Source: Muribaculum intestinale (GTDB taxonomy: Bacteria; Bacteroidota; Bacteroidia; Bacteroidales; Muribaculaceae). Taken from it: a stretch of 64,000 nucleotides of DNA. Position 1 is the stretch's first letter; each line of letters starts with the position of its first letter. The stretch lies in NCBI RefSeq assembly GCF_002201515.1, contig NZ_CP021421.1, positions 3,162,001-3,226,000 on the forward strand, read 5' to 3'. The position numbers and the translations under genes were made by a program. This document shows, one piece after another, positions 8,935-18,856 of this stretch. The notes under the pieces are model-generated. The model had not been told where the DNA came from and searched no databases. It saw only the letters and a list, made by a program, of their open reading frames with translations.

Positions 8935-9584
8935 TCGGAAATCAAGATATAGTCCTTAACACCCATTACAAGCCCCACTATGCCCATGAGCAAAAGCACT
9001 CCACCGATAATACGGTTGATAAGCCACAAGGAGCGCACATTGAAATGTGTCCGGACTTTATTTACGAAATATGTTATCGAATACCACCAAAGCAGCGCGC
9101 CACCAAATATAGCAGTATATCCGGCTATATAATGATAGTAGCGAAACTCAGGCAGAAGGAAGTTAAACCGGGCAAAAAGGCCGATTATAAAGAACAGAAT
9201 AAGAGGATTGGAGAATGTAAGCAAGAATCCACTACCAAAATCTTTCCAATATGTATTTGGCAAATCGGACGGTGTCGACAGTCCGCGGGCTGGATTCTGC
9301 CTAAACAGCAACACGGCAAATACTCCGAGAACGACTGAGCCGAGTATCTGAAGTATGAGTTGGTTGGTCTGTATGAAATCGGTAATGAACGACATGCATA
9401 GTCCTGTAAGCAAGCAGTATATTATATCGCTCAATGCAGCTCCCACCCCTGTAAAGAATGCGGGCCAACGTCCTTTGTTAAGAGTGCGCTGAATGCACAA
9501 CATCCCTATCGGCCCCATTGGAGCCGATATGAGAACGCCTATAGCGAGCCCGCGTATAATTATGTAGAGGAACGAACCCATCAT
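8931..9584 (-). CDS. LysE/RhtB-family amino-acid exporter
   Basis: An inner-membrane protein of about 218 residues with roughly six hydrophobic helices. The N-terminal signature GLAIGVLISAPMGPIGMLCIQRTLNKGRWPAFFTGVGAALSD is the LysE family opening (GxxxGxxxPGP-like, here SAPMGPIG). A conserved FSNPLILFFIIG follows mid-protein. The family exports basic or neutral amino acids; the substrate is not predictable. I prefer the ATG at 9582-9584 or 9579-9581 over the earlier ATG at 9596. A TAACTTTG -7 box lies at 9597-9604, so the earlier ATG would sit at or before the transcription start. Confidence 0.8.
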   Translation of the reverse strand: MMGSFLYIIIRGLAIGVLISAPMGPIGMLCIQRTLNKGRWPAFFTGVGAALSDIIYCLLTGLCMSFITDFIQTNQLILQILGSVVLGVFAVLLFRQNPARGLSTPSDLPNTYWKDFGSGFLLTFSNPLILFFIIGLFARFNFLLPEFRYYHYIAGYTAIFGGALLWWYSITYFVNKVRTHFNVRSLWLINRIIGGVLLLMGIVGLVMGVKDYILISE

Positions 9585-9596
9585 GCAATTAACCAT

Positions 9597-9604
9597 CAAA
9601 GTTA
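9597..9604 (-). promoter_or_regulatory. -7 box of the LysE-like gene
   Basis: Minus-strand TAACTTTG immediately upstream of the gene. The -33 position (about 9624-9628) reads TTTCG, a weak match. It favours a downstream start codon for the gene. Confidence 0.4.
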
Positions 9605-9686
9605 ACTCAAATGGTGGAATCTACGAAATAAGTTAACTAAAATTTAAATAATCGGATTTCCTTGTGTATCGATTGGGATAACCCTG

Positions 9687-11642
9687 TCATCTTTGTTTTC
9701 GTGTTGAGCCATGTTTCTGGCCGGAGGCTACATTGTTGGATTTCCCCGGATATCTGCCTTTTGAGGATGGGGCCACCTTAGTCTTTGGTGAAACGTCAAA
9801 GCGAGAATTATAGCCCGGGAACAAACGTTGTATCAGGTCAGGGCGATGGAGACGGCGAAGAGACGCAACGATTCCCTGACGATAAGCGCGGTCGTACCAG
9901 AAAAAATATTGTCTCTGAGCGAGTTTTTCTTCAGGCGATACAGCACAGAATACACGTTCTCCGGTGTAAGGATGATAACCTGAGTAGTATATCTCAGTAG
10001 CTACCGTCATGGGTGTTGGCGTAAAATCCTGCACTTGTTCGAGATGCATATTAAGGTCGCGTGTCTCGGCGGCCAGTTCAGCCATATCTATCTCTCGACA
10101 TCCGGGATGAGAGGATATGAAATAGGGTATCAGCTGCTGCCGCAAACCACACGTGCGGTTTACGCGTTCGAAAATCTTTCTGAATTCATAGAATTGACTG
10201 AACGAAGGCTTACGCATGACACTCAGTACACCATCGCAAGTATGTTCTGGCGCGATTTTCAGCCGTCCTGATACGTGGTCGCGAATTAGTTCCTCATTGT
10301 ATCGGCGATTGTTTCGGTCAACTCGTTCGTCACCGGACACATGCATCGACAAGTCGTAACGCACACCACTTCCTATAAACGATTTCTTTACACCAGGGAG
10401 TTCATCGACCGCATGATATATGTCAAGCAGCGGGCCATGGTCATTGTTGAGATTGGGGCATACTTTAGGATGCAGACAAGAAGGGCGCATACACCGCTCA
10501 CAGAGCGAAAGATTGCGGCCACCCATACGATACATATTGGCCGACGGGCCGCCAAGGTCAGAAATATATCCCTTGAAGTCAGCCATACGCGTCACCTGAC
10601 GGGCCTCCCGTAGAATCGATTCCTTGCTTCGCGACGCAATAAATTTTCCCTGATGAGCTGATATTGTGCAGAACGCACACCCCCCGAAGCACCCTCTATG
10701 CATATTGATGGAGTGCTTAATCATATCCCATGCGGGAATAGTCTTCCCTTTATAGCGCGGGTGAGGCAAACGTGTATAAGGTAGGTCAAACGATGCATCA
10801 ATCTGTGCGGTAGTCATCGGAGGATGCATTGGATTGATACGCACCACCCTATCGCCATGCGGCTGCCAGATGACAGATGCATGCATGCGGTTGCTCTGCT
10901 GTTCGACATGTTTAAAGTTGGCTGATTGCAGACGTTTGTCACGCAGACATTCCTCATACGAATTGAGTATGATATTACCAGAGTCGGCAGAGGGCATTTC
11001 ACTCAACGGACGGAGTATGACACTTTGTGGCAAATCTGTGATTTGTGATATTCTTTCACCTGATGCAAGCCGTTCGGCAAGCTGCACGATGCTCAACTCA
11101 CCCATGCCATAGAGTATCATGTCGACATCAGCGTCAACCATTATTGACGGACGCAGACAGTCCTGCCAATAATCATAGTGACTCACACGACGCAAGGATG
11201 CCTCAATACCTCCGGCAATAATCGGAACATCCGGATAGATTGAGCGCAATGCCCTGGAATATACAATTGTAGGATAATCAGGACGCATGCCATGGCGCGC
11301 ATCAGGGGTGTATGCATCATCGCTTCGACGACGCCTGGCTGCCGTATAATGGTTGACCATGGAGTCCATGGCACCAGGTGATATTCCAAAGAACAAGCGC
11401 GGTCGGCCCAGTTTGCGGAAATCACGCAAATCATCGCGCCAGTTGGGCTGCGGCACAATGGCGACTTTAAGTCCATGTGCCTGCAAGACTCGGCCTATTA
11501 CAGCTGCTCCGAATGAGGGATGGTCGACATAAGCATCGCCGGAAAAGATTATTACATCAAGTCTATCCCAGCCAAGAGCATTAACTTCTTTGACGGAAGT
11601 CGGAAGCCAGAGTGTAGGGTCAGTATATGTGATTTTGTCCAT
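9687..11642 (-). CDS. YgiQ-family radical SAM protein
   Basis: A 651-residue protein of the YgiQ family. The N-terminal domain contains FGISPGAMDSMVNHYT and YPTIVYSRALRSIYPDVPIIAGGIEASLRR (B12-like fold). The radical-SAM core has the 4Fe-4S cysteines Cys318, Cys322 and Cys325 in HRGCFGGCAFC, and a second Cys-rich stretch CERCMRPSCLHPKVCPNL near residue 380. The C-terminus is Lys/Ser-rich. Length and motifs fit the family well. The substrate of YgiQ proteins is not established. It begins with the ATG at 11640-11642 and ends 38 bp after the uvrB stop codon in the transcribed direction, so it may share the uvrB transcript. Confidence 0.92.
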   Translation of the reverse strand: MDKITYTDPTLWLPTSVKEVNALGWDRLDVIIFSGDAYVDHPSFGAAVIGRVLQAHGLKVAIVPQPNWRDDLRDFRKLGRPRLFFGISPGAMDSMVNHYTAARRRRSDDAYTPDARHGMRPDYPTIVYSRALRSIYPDVPIIAGGIEASLRRVSHYDYWQDCLRPSIMVDADVDMILYGMGELSIVQLAERLASGERISQITDLPQSVILRPLSEMPSADSGNIILNSYEECLRDKRLQSANFKHVEQQSNRMHASVIWQPHGDRVVRINPMHPPMTTAQIDASFDLPYTRLPHPRYKGKTIPAWDMIKHSINMHRGCFGGCAFCTISAHQGKFIASRSKESILREARQVTRMADFKGYISDLGGPSANMYRMGGRNLSLCERCMRPSCLHPKVCPNLNNDHGPLLDIYHAVDELPGVKKSFIGSGVRYDLSMHVSGDERVDRNNRRYNEELIRDHVSGRLKIAPEHTCDGVLSVMRKPSFSQFYEFRKIFERVNRTCGLRQQLIPYFISSHPGCREIDMAELAAETRDLNMHLEQVQDFTPTPMTVATEIYYSGYHPYTGERVFCAVSPEEKLAQRQYFFWYDRAYRQGIVASLRRLHRPDLIQRLFPGYNSRFDVSPKTKVAPSSKGRYPGKSNNVASGQKHGSTRKQR

Positions 11643-11680
11643 TTAAACGATGTATCAAGAAAAAATTCATAGGTAGCATC

Positions 11681-13777
11681 TCATTCAGAAAGGCGACTGA
11701 GATGCTCCTCCATCTGGAGGATTTCATCGCGCATACGGGCAGCCTCCATGAAATCCATAGCCTTTGCGGCAGCCACCATTTCGGTACGCAGGCGAGTTAT
11801 TGAGCGCTGTAGTTCGTCGCGGTTCATATACGGAACAATCGGGTCGGCCGCGATGTCGACTTTGTGAGTATATTCCTGCATATATGGTACCAGTTTGGAT
11901 TTGGAGATAGCGACACCACGCTCTTTTTTGTGCGACTGTAATCTCTTTCCATCAGATGAATGAGAGACCGTCTCTGTATCTTCATCAATGCCAATTATTG
12001 CCTGTCGGGCCTTGACTATTGCCTGGGGAGTGATACCATGTTCCTCGTTATAGGCAAGTTGGATTGCGCGACGGCGCTCAGTCTCCTCAATTGTAAGACG
12101 CATGGAGTCGGTAATCTTGTCGGCATACATGATTACAGTGCCATTAAGATTTCGTGCAGCACGACCCACAGTCTGCGTAAGCGAGCGGTGACTACGCAGA
12201 AAGCCCTCTTTGTCGGCATCAAGTATTGCTACAAGAGACACTTCCGGAAGATCGAGACCCTCTCGAAGCAGGTTGACACCGATTAGTACATCATATGTAC
12301 CGGAGCGCAAGTCATCAAGAATACGAATACGGTCGAGAGTATCGACATCGCTGTGAATATATGCGGCCTTGATACGCATTTTGAGCATGAATTCGTTTAG
12401 CTCCTCGGCCATGCGTTTTGTAAGTGTTGTGACCAGGACACGCTCTCCACGTTCGATGCGTAGCTGAATCTCCTCCATGAGATCATCAATCTGGTTGAGA
12501 CTCGGACGCACTTCGATAACAGGGTCAAGCAGTCCCGTAGGACGAATCAGCTGCTCGACAATGACACCATCGCTCTTCTCAAGTTCGTAATCGGCGGGAG
12601 TAGCCGAAACGTAGACAGTCTGGGAGGTCAGGGACTCGAATTCATTGAACTTAAGAGGCCGGTTGTCAAGGGCCGCAGGCAGACGGAAACCGTACTCCAC
12701 AAGATTCATTTTTCGTGAAACATCTCCCCCATACATGGCGCGTATCTGAGGTATTGTAACATGGCTTTCATCAATTATAGTAAGGAAATCCTTAGGAAAA
12801 TAATCGAGTAGACAGAATGGTCGCATCCCGGGTTCTCGTCCGTCGAAATAACGTGAATAATTCTCTATTCCGCTGCAATGACCGATTTCCCGTATCATTT
12901 CGATGTCATAGGTAGTACGCTCGTATAAGCGTGAGGCCTCAATCTCCTTGGCCTCCCGACGAAAGAAATCGACCTGCTCGCCAAGGTCAATCTCCATCTT
13001 CGCTATTGCCTGCCCCACTCTTTCTCGTGAAGTCACAAAAATGTTGGCCGGAAATATCTTAAACTGGTCGTGTTTTCCAAGCGAAGTTCCTGATTCAGCA
13101 TGTATGGTATGTATCGCCTCAATTTCGTCGCCCCAGAATACCACACGAAGAGTGATTTCCTCATAGGCAAGACGAATGTCTACAGTGTCGCCTTTCACGC
13201 GGAAGTTACCGCGGCCGAGTTCCAGTTCATTGCGAGAATACAATGCATCTACAAGTTTGCGCAAGAATACGTTACGTGCAATCTTTTGTCCGACACGGAT
13301 ATCAATTACCGAAGCATGAAAATCTTCAGGATTACCAATACCATAAAGACATGATACAGAAGAGACGACAATTACATCCTGACGTCCGGAGAGGAGCGCA
13401 GAAGTAGTAGCGAGACGCAGTTTGTCTATTTCATCGTTAATCATCAAATCCTTTTCAATATACTTGTCGGAAGAAGGTATATAGGCCTCAGGCTGATAAT
13501 AATCGTAATAGCTTACAAAATATTCTACCGCATTGCTTGGGAAAAACTGTTTCATTTCTCCGTAGAGCTGGGCGGCAAGTGTCTTATTGTGGCTGAGCAA
13601 AAGCGTGGGACGGTTGACCCTGGCAATGACATTAGCCATAGTAAATGTCTTGCCGGAGCCGGTAACTCCAAGAAGGGTCTGCGCGGGCACACCATCATTG
13701 ATGCCATCCACAAGCTGGCGGATTGCTTCAGGCTGATCGCCAGTTGGTGAATATTCTGACTGTAGCTGAAATTCCAT
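11681..13777 (-). CDS. uvrB: UvrABC excision nuclease subunit B
   Basis: The damage-verifying helicase-like subunit of nucleotide excision repair (698 residues, slightly longer than the usual 660-680). Walker A GVTGSGKTFTMAN is near residue 37. The beta-hairpin YFVSYYDYYQPEAYIP inserts between DNA strands. The Walker B variant is IIDESHVT. Helicase motifs LVTTLTKRMAEEL and LLREGLDLPEVSLVAILDADKEGF are present, and the C-terminal UVR motif contacting UvrC is MDFMEAARMRDEI. Single ATG at 13775-13777. A confident family assignment and a core chromosomal marker for the left flank. Confidence 0.97.
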   Translation of the reverse strand: MEFQLQSEYSPTGDQPEAIRQLVDGINDGVPAQTLLGVTGSGKTFTMANVIARVNRPTLLLSHNKTLAAQLYGEMKQFFPSNAVEYFVSYYDYYQPEAYIPSSDKYIEKDLMINDEIDKLRLATTSALLSGRQDVIVVSSVSCLYGIGNPEDFHASVIDIRVGQKIARNVFLRKLVDALYSRNELELGRGNFRVKGDTVDIRLAYEEITLRVVFWGDEIEAIHTIHAESGTSLGKHDQFKIFPANIFVTSRERVGQAIAKMEIDLGEQVDFFRREAKEIEASRLYERTTYDIEMIREIGHCSGIENYSRYFDGREPGMRPFCLLDYFPKDFLTIIDESHVTIPQIRAMYGGDVSRKMNLVEYGFRLPAALDNRPLKFNEFESLTSQTVYVSATPADYELEKSDGVIVEQLIRPTGLLDPVIEVRPSLNQIDDLMEEIQLRIERGERVLVTTLTKRMAEELNEFMLKMRIKAAYIHSDVDTLDRIRILDDLRSGTYDVLIGVNLLREGLDLPEVSLVAILDADKEGFLRSHRSLTQTVGRAARNLNGTVIMYADKITDSMRLTIEETERRRAIQLAYNEEHGITPQAIVKARQAIIGIDEDTETVSHSSDGKRLQSHKKERGVAISKSKLVPYMQEYTHKVDIAADPIVPYMNRDELQRSITRLRTEMVAAAKAMDFMEAARMRDEILQMEEHLSRLSE

Positions 13778-14211
13778 ATTATCTTAACCAATCATATAAG
13801 AAACCGTATAGAATCATGCCTCCATATTGAAGTATAGTGCTATTGCATTTTCCAAATCAGCCATCTTGAATTTGTTTGCAGTTGTTAAATTCTTTTCGCA
13901 TGCACTATCAAAATATTGCGGCAGACAAACCATGACAGTCTCTTATCTTTGAATCTACAAAAATATGCAATTTGTCTGACATAGCAAAAGGTGAGCTTCT
14001 CTATAATAGAAGTTTCATAGATATTGCGGTATCTGAAACTCCAGACATCGAGATATCCCCATTTCGACAGCCATCATAACCATCTGGCAATCTTGTACTT
14101 GCACAAGAGTAGAATTTACTCGGATGTTTTGTTTAGCATTTTTTAACGTGATGTCAATAAAACGTTAACTCATAAATTACTACCTTTGCACACCTCGAAT
14201 AACATATATAC
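13778..14211. other. Intergenic region uvrB - tRNA-Arg (no gene)
   Basis: AT-rich 434 bp without a convincing ORF. It contains a 7-bp inverted repeat (AGTTTCA ... TGAAACT, about 14008-14040), a neighbouring small CTTCT/AGAAG hairpin, and a TACCTTTG -7 box at 14181-14188 on the plus strand, about 24 bp before the tRNA. A small RNA cannot be excluded, but nothing recognisable is present. Confidence 0.5.
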
Positions 14212-14288
14212 GGTCCGGTAGCTCAGCTGGATAGAGCAACAGCCTTCTAAGCTGTGGGTCTTGGGTTCGAATCCCAACCGGATCACCA
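14212..14288 (+). tRNA. tRNA-Arg (anticodon TCT)
   Basis: Full cloverleaf. The acceptor arms GGTCCGG/CCGGATC (one G-U) are followed by discriminator A and an encoded CCA at 14286-14288. The D-arm is GCTC..GAGC, the anticodon stem ACAGC/GCTGT has loop CTTCTAA giving anticodon TCT, and the T-arm is TTGGG TTCGAAT CCCAA. It reads AGA codons. Its 3' end is the integration target of elements 1 and 2. Confidence 0.96.
14274..14286 (+). repeat. att core in tRNA-Arg (copy 1)
   Basis: Thirteen bases CCAACCGGATCAC spanning the T-arm 3' strand and acceptor 3' strand, repeated exactly at 21011-21023. Confidence 0.75.
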
Positions 14289-14311
14289 AGGTATTCGGCA
14301 GAATACTGCAA

Positions 14312-14347
14312 AACACTGCAACTGGTTCAGTAGCAGTGTTTTTTTCT
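14312..14347 (+). terminator. tRNA-Arg terminator inside element 1
   Basis: An 8-bp stem AACACTGC/GCAGTGTT (14312-14319, 14333-14340) followed by a T-rich tract, directly downstream of the tRNA. Being distal to the att core, it was supplied by the integrated element. A hairpin of different sequence occupies the same place at att2 (21047-21087). Confidence 0.8.
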
Positions 14348-14390
14348 TTATGTCCAAACGGCATCTGAGTGCGCCCTGTGCGATACACGC

Positions 14391-14757
14391 GTGGGCAAAT
14401 CGTGGGCAAACAATCCGTGGGCATTTTTGCCCACGATTGAAAATCCCGATACCTTACTCTCGCAGTATTAGAACTTTAGAGATGAATTCCCGCATTTATG
14501 GTGGGGTTCTGAACCTAAAATAGCCATCAGAAGCCTCAGATTTCGCGGGAATTGAGCGAATATTAACATTTGTTATATATTGTAGGCCGCATAGTATTGT
14601 GATATAACATATATTAACACGATTCGCTCGATTTAAGCTGAAATTAGTGTTGAATTGAGATTATTCTTTCTCAAACTCTGCCATGATTTCATAGAATTGC
14701 ATCATTCCGCCGTGGGCATTTTTTGAATGGGTACTTGTTGCCCACGATTTTGCCCAC
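14391..14757. repeat. Arm-type repeats GTGGGCA of element 1
   Basis: Seven exact copies of GTGGGCA or its complement, at 14391, 14402, 14417, 14428 (inverted), 14712, 14739 (inverted) and 14751 (inverted), all between att and the integrase start. Most are extended to CGTGGGCAAA-like words. Position and mixed orientation suit integrase or excisionase arm-binding sites. Apart from these, 14348-14849 holds no gene. Confidence 0.7.
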
Positions 14758-14849
14758 GATTGATGAGTCACGGCACTGATTTTATGCCTTTTAGATTTGC
14801 ATATGTGGAGAAAAATGATTATATTTATTAACCCTTTTAATCCACCTCT

Positions 14850-15954
14850 ATGTTACACGACAGTTATTTCACACTGGCGTTCTTCGTGAGAAAGAACCGA
14901 CCGTTGAGAAACGGTGAACTTCCAATCTTTGCCCGTATCACTGTAAGTGGTCAGCAATCCGAGCTCTACATCGGTAGAAGCGTTGCCCCCGAACTATGGG
15001 ATCAAAAGAGAAATGTTGCAACGGGTCGCGCTAAAAAGGAACTTGAACTCAACAAGTACCTTGAGAATATCCGCACCCGTTTCAATGAAATCCACAATAT
15101 GCTTCTTCGCGAGAACAAGCTTGTGAATCCGAAAGTCCTCCGTGACCACTATCTTGGCACAGTGGAGAAACCGAAGATGCTTTGCGATGTGTTTCGCGAA
15201 GTGAACAAGCAGCGCAAGGAAGAGTTTGAGCGCGGCGATATCTGCGCTGCCACCCTCGGACGATGGGAACGCTGTGTCACCTATCTGGAGGAGTTCATGG
15301 AACTCACCCAGAACACCAAGGACATCCCTATCAAGGAAGTCAGCCGAGGCTTTATTCAAGACTTCGAGCATTTCCTGAGAATGACAAAGCAAACGGCCAA
15401 CAACACCACGGTTCGCTACCTGCGTTACCTGAAGAATGTGATGCAGTATGCAATGGCTCACAAATGGGTCTCTGAAGATCCCTTCGTGGGCAAACGCTTC
15501 AAGCGTACAGTAGCGGAAAGAGAATTTCTGACAGAGCCGGAACTGCAAGCGATGATGAATGTTGACCTGCATGAGTTTCCGAGATTGGAAACAGTACGCG
15601 ACACATTCGTGTTCTGCTGCTTCACCGGACTCGCTTTCATCGACATCTCGTCGCTGAAACGCAGTGACATCTATGTTGATGCCGACGGCAACAAGTGGAT
15701 ACGCAAGCATCGGGAAAAGACAGGAGAACTCAGCACCATCCCGCTTCTGGAAATACCACAGAAGATAATGGAGAAATATGCCGACCATCCGAAAGTTGTT
15801 GCCGATGACGTGGTGATACCGGTTTTCTCCAACCAGCGCACAAACTCATATCTGAAAGAGATAGCATCGCTGGCTAAAATCAAGAAACACCTGACGTCGC
15901 ATATAGCCCGACATACCTTTGCGACAATGTCGTTGGCCAATCATGTGCCAATCG
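14850..15954 (+). pseudogene. IntDOT-like tyrosine recombinase, 3' end cut by IS21
   Basis: Site-specific integrase of the Bacteroidales conjugative/mobilizable element type. N-terminal arm-binding domain (YFTLAFFVRKNRPLRNGELP), SAM-like core-binding domain (about 100-210) and most of the catalytic domain are intact up to HIARHTFATMSLANHVPIV. There IS21 copy 1 interrupts it, so the GH box and the Tyr nucleophile (roughly the last 40 residues) are missing. The frame runs ten codons into the IS. The box I arginine position is Ala (TGLAFIDISSL), as in IntDOT relatives, which lack this Arg. The expected 3' part is not found beyond the IS right end, so the insertion was followed by deletion or recombination. 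Confidence 0.85.
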
Positions 15955-16069
15955 TGCATCTAACATTTGAAAAGGGACCCAGGTAGAGCAATTGAAAAGG
16001 GACCCACCCCATGGGTAAGTTCAACCGGATATCGTTGATTAGAAAGAACGACATCAACGATTCCACAAA

Positions 16070-17671
16070 ATGCTACACATGGAGGAAAAAACATCCATTA
16101 TTCTGTCTCATCGCCGCGAGGGGATGAGCATCCGCGAGATAGCGCGCCGCAACGGCATGAGCCGCAAGACCGTGCGCAAGTATCTGCGCGAGTTCGATAG
16201 AGAGACAGGCCCGTCACCGACAGAGCGGGAGGTTGACGATTATCTGCTGACCAGGCCGAAGTATGACAGCAGCGGACGCGTCAGGCGTGTCGTGACCGAT
16301 GATGTCCGCCGTCGCATCGATGGTTTTATCGCCCGCAACCGTGAGAACGTCGCTGCCGGATTGCACAAGCAGCAGATGCGCAAGCTCGATATGTGGCGAC
16401 GTCTTCAGGACGATGGCGTGCGTATCGCCTATTCCACAGTATGTCAGTATGTCCGTGCGCTGGAGGCAGCGCCGAAGTCGCAAGAAAAGCCTGCAAAGGC
16501 ATATATCCGTCAGGACTATGAGCCTGGATTCCGTTGCGAGTTCGACTGGGGCGTGCTTACCCTGTGGATCGGTGGAGTCAGGACTCGCCTTCACATGGCG
16601 GTATTCACCCTCGACCACAGCAATATGCGCAAGGCATATCTGTTTTCGCGCGAAGATACCCTGGCTCTTATGGAAGCCCACCGCAACTGCTTCCGGGAGT
16701 TGGGGGGCACCCCGCGCGTGATGGCCTATGACAACATGCGTACCGCCGTAAAGAAGTTCCTCGGGCGCGACCGCGAGCACACGGATGCGCTGCTGCGCAT
16801 GGAGGTACACTACTGTTTCACACCCCATTTCTGCAACCCTCGCTCGGGATGGGAAAAAGGCAAGGTGGAACGTTCGGTGGAATATATCCGGCGTCGTGCA
16901 TTCTCGTTCGAGGTCCGGTTTGACTCCCTGGATGCCGCGCAGACGCATCTGGCGGCAGTCTGCGACAGGCTCAACACAGAGGCGTCCAACATGTCGGCGG
17001 AAGAAAAACGCCTGCGCATACAGGCCGATCTGGCGGCGCTACGTCCGTTGGACCACGGTGACATCGGCTGCTTCGAGCAGCGGCTGTACCGCGTCGGAAA
17101 GTATTCAACGATAACCGTTGACGGAGTGCACTACTCTGTGCCCGACCGTCTGGTGGGCTCGCAGGTGGCGGTAAAGCTGTATTCCGAGCGCATCGTGGTG
17201 CTTTACGGACGCGACAAGGTGGCCAATCATGCCCGAAGCCGACGCTCCGGCGACTGGGTCATCGACCTGATGCATTATCTGGGTACATTCCTGCGCAAAC
17301 CGGCCGCTCTGGGGCGGTCTGTGGCTCTGCAACAGGTACATCCGTCGGTGGCGGCGCTTTACCGCGAACACTTCCGCGAGTCTCCGCGAAGCTTCATAGA
17401 ACTGCTTGTGTTCACCCGCGACAACAATCTGGCATACACTGACATCGTCCGTGCCGCCACAAGTCTTTCGTCCCGCGGGCTCCAGCGCCTCTCATCTGAA
17501 CAGATACAGGCTCAGATGATCTCGGCGGAAGGACATATGCAGTCAACCGCCGATATCGCGGCAACGAACGTTCCCGACCCGCAACAGGCTGAAATAGAAA
17601 GTTCGGCAAGCCATACCCTTGACATGCTTTCATCATTTATGGAATATACCCGCGCATCGCAGGCAGACTGA
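16070..17671 (+). CDS. istA: IS21 transposase IstA (copy 1)
   Basis: A 533-residue DDE transposase. The N-terminal helix-turn-helix (MSIREIARRNGMSRKTVRKY, about 19-38) binds the ends. The RNase-H-like catalytic core shows Asp159 (CEFDWG), Asp221 (AYDNMRT) and Glu267 (KGKVERSV). A C-terminal beta-barrel domain follows with VDGVHYSVPDRLVGSQV. Length is typical for IS21 IstA. istB starts 31 bp downstream. It differs from copy 2 at few positions (for example FDRETG here, FEREAG there), so both copies look functional. Confidence 0.96.
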   Translation: MLHMEEKTSIILSHRREGMSIREIARRNGMSRKTVRKYLREFDRETGPSPTEREVDDYLLTRPKYDSSGRVRRVVTDDVRRRIDGFIARNRENVAAGLHKQQMRKLDMWRRLQDDGVRIAYSTVCQYVRALEAAPKSQEKPAKAYIRQDYEPGFRCEFDWGVLTLWIGGVRTRLHMAVFTLDHSNMRKAYLFSREDTLALMEAHRNCFRELGGTPRVMAYDNMRTAVKKFLGRDREHTDALLRMEVHYCFTPHFCNPRSGWEKGKVERSVEYIRRRAFSFEVRFDSLDAAQTHLAAVCDRLNTEASNMSAEEKRLRIQADLAALRPLDHGDIGCFEQRLYRVGKYSTITVDGVHYSVPDRLVGSQVAVKLYSERIVVLYGRDKVANHARSRRSGDWVIDLMHYLGTFLRKPAALGRSVALQQVHPSVAALYREHFRESPRSFIELLVFTRDNNLAYTDIVRAATSLSSRGLQRLSSEQIQAQMISAEGHMQSTADIAATNVPDPQQAEIESSASHTLDMLSSFMEYTRASQAD

Positions 17672-17702
17672 ATACCCCCCCAAAAAACAACCAATACACT
17701 GA

Positions 17703-18491
17703 ATGACAATGACAGACATACATGAAACAGACCGTGACGGACTTCGGGAGCTCATTCGCTCATGCGCTTTCGACCTTAAACTCCCGCTTGTGCGGCGCGA
17801 CATCGACCTGCTTATACAGCAGAGCGCCGACGAACAATGGAACCTATGGCGGTTTACAGCCGAACTGCTCCGGCGCGAAAAAGAGAACCGCTCTGAAAAC
17901 CAGCGCCGTCACCGCATCAAAAACGCAGGGTTCCCGCAACTTCGCTATCTTAACGAAATCGACACCGACGCTCTGCCCGCCGATGCCCGGAAAGCGCTCC
18001 CGACACTCGAGACACTCGACTTCATCAAAAACGGACGCAACCTCATTCTATACGGCAATCCCGGAACAGGCAAGACTCATCTGGCGACAGCTCTCGGTAT
18101 CGCCGCATGTAATGCCGGACACTCGGTGCTGTTCACATCCGTGCCAAGACTGCTCACGCAGATACGCGAATGCCGCAACGCTTTGACACTCCGGTCGCTG
18201 GAAAACAAGTTCGAGAGATACGACATGGTCATCTGTGATGAGTTCGGTTACGTCTCCTGCGACAAGGCCGGCGCAGAGATGCTCTTCAACCATCTCTCCC
18301 TCCGCACCGACAAGAAGACGACAGTCGTCACCACCAATCTCGCATTCAACCGCTGGAACGAGATTATTGACGACAAAGTACTGGTCGCCGCAATGGTAGA
18401 CCGCCTGACCCACAAGGCTATACTGCTTAACATGACAGGCAAATCATACCGCATGAAAGAAACTCAGGAAATGATGACTCAACAATTATAA
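17703..18491 (+). CDS. istB: IS21 helper ATPase IstB (copy 1)
   Basis: A 262-residue AAA+ ATPase that selects target DNA and stimulates IstA. Walker A is GNPGTGKTHLATAL (residues about 118-131) and Walker B is YDMVICDEFGYV; sensor I sits in TTVVTTNLAFNRW. The N-terminal helical domain mediates oligomerisation. Length fits the family. The stop is followed by a TATCTTTG word (about 18494) and the IS terminal repeats. That word resembles a Bacteroidales -7 box and could give weak outward transcription, but no convincing -33 box is present. Confidence 0.96.
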   Translation: MTMTDIHETDRDGLRELIRSCAFDLKLPLVRRDIDLLIQQSADEQWNLWRFTAELLRREKENRSENQRRHRIKNAGFPQLRYLNEIDTDALPADARKALPTLETLDFIKNGRNLILYGNPGTGKTHLATALGIAACNAGHSVLFTSVPRLLTQIRECRNALTLRSLENKFERYDMVICDEFGYVSCDKAGAEMLFNHLSLRTDKKTTVVTTNLAFNRWNEIIDDKVLVAAMVDRLTHKAILLNMTGKSYRMKETQEMMTQQL

Positions 18492-18571
18492 TTATCTTTG
18501 CATCCCCATCCCGGGTGGTCCCCTTTTCAAATGCTATCCGGGTCCCTTTTCAAATGTTAGATACACCGTAA

Positions 18572-18751
18572 GGGTATGGTGGCATAGGTTTCGTGTTGGA
18601 TCTTGCGGTGTCGCCCTCCGCCGTTGTCGGAATGGCGGTCAAGGATGTCAGGGCTGGCCCCGACATTATTGACGGCTATGCCGACATGACATATGCACCG
18701 CCGCCACTCGTCCCATCGCTTTACCTATGTTCCAAACTCAGTTTTTTGTAA
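18572..18751 (+). pseudogene. C-terminal remnant of an unknown protein next to IS21
   Basis: An open frame of 59 codons begins immediately after the IS21 right end and stops at 18749-18751. The residues (GYGGIGFVLDLAVSPSAVVG... ending YLCSKLSFL) look protein-like, with a GC-rich codon pattern unlike the AT-rich DNA that follows. It has no start codon and no recognised family. It is probably the tail of a gene truncated during the rearrangement that also removed the integrase 3' end. Confidence 0.35.
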
Positions 18752-18856
18752 AAATTACGGTTATAATCGCAAAAATTTGTACCTTCGACGGTGCTTAATC
18801 GCAATATTTTGTATGGGAATAACCGAAAATTACGTTATGGTATTATGTGAGTCGCC

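Larger units (their letters stand above)
15955..18565 (+). mobile_element. IS21-family insertion sequence, copy 1
   Basis: A 2611-bp element with ends TGCATCTAAC...GTTAGATACA (5'-TG...CA-3'). Both ends carry repeated words with TTTGAAAAGGGACCC at 15962 and near 15990, mirrored at the right end. It contains istA and istB on the plus strand. It is nearly identical to copy 2 (23356-25966). No target duplication is seen (left flank CAATCG, right flank CCGTAA), so at least one flank has been lost or exchanged. Its GC content is clearly above that of the surrounding island DNA. Confidence 0.92.

Noticed and set aside
13980..14040. Small RNA gene between uvrB and tRNA-Arg
   Set aside because: Two modest hairpins but no T tract, no convincing promoter with correct spacing and no known family pattern.
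16214..16948. 244-codon minus-strand frame in istA (also at 23615-24349)
   Set aside because: Antisense shadow of the GC-rich istA gene. It is present in both IS copies only because the copies are identical.
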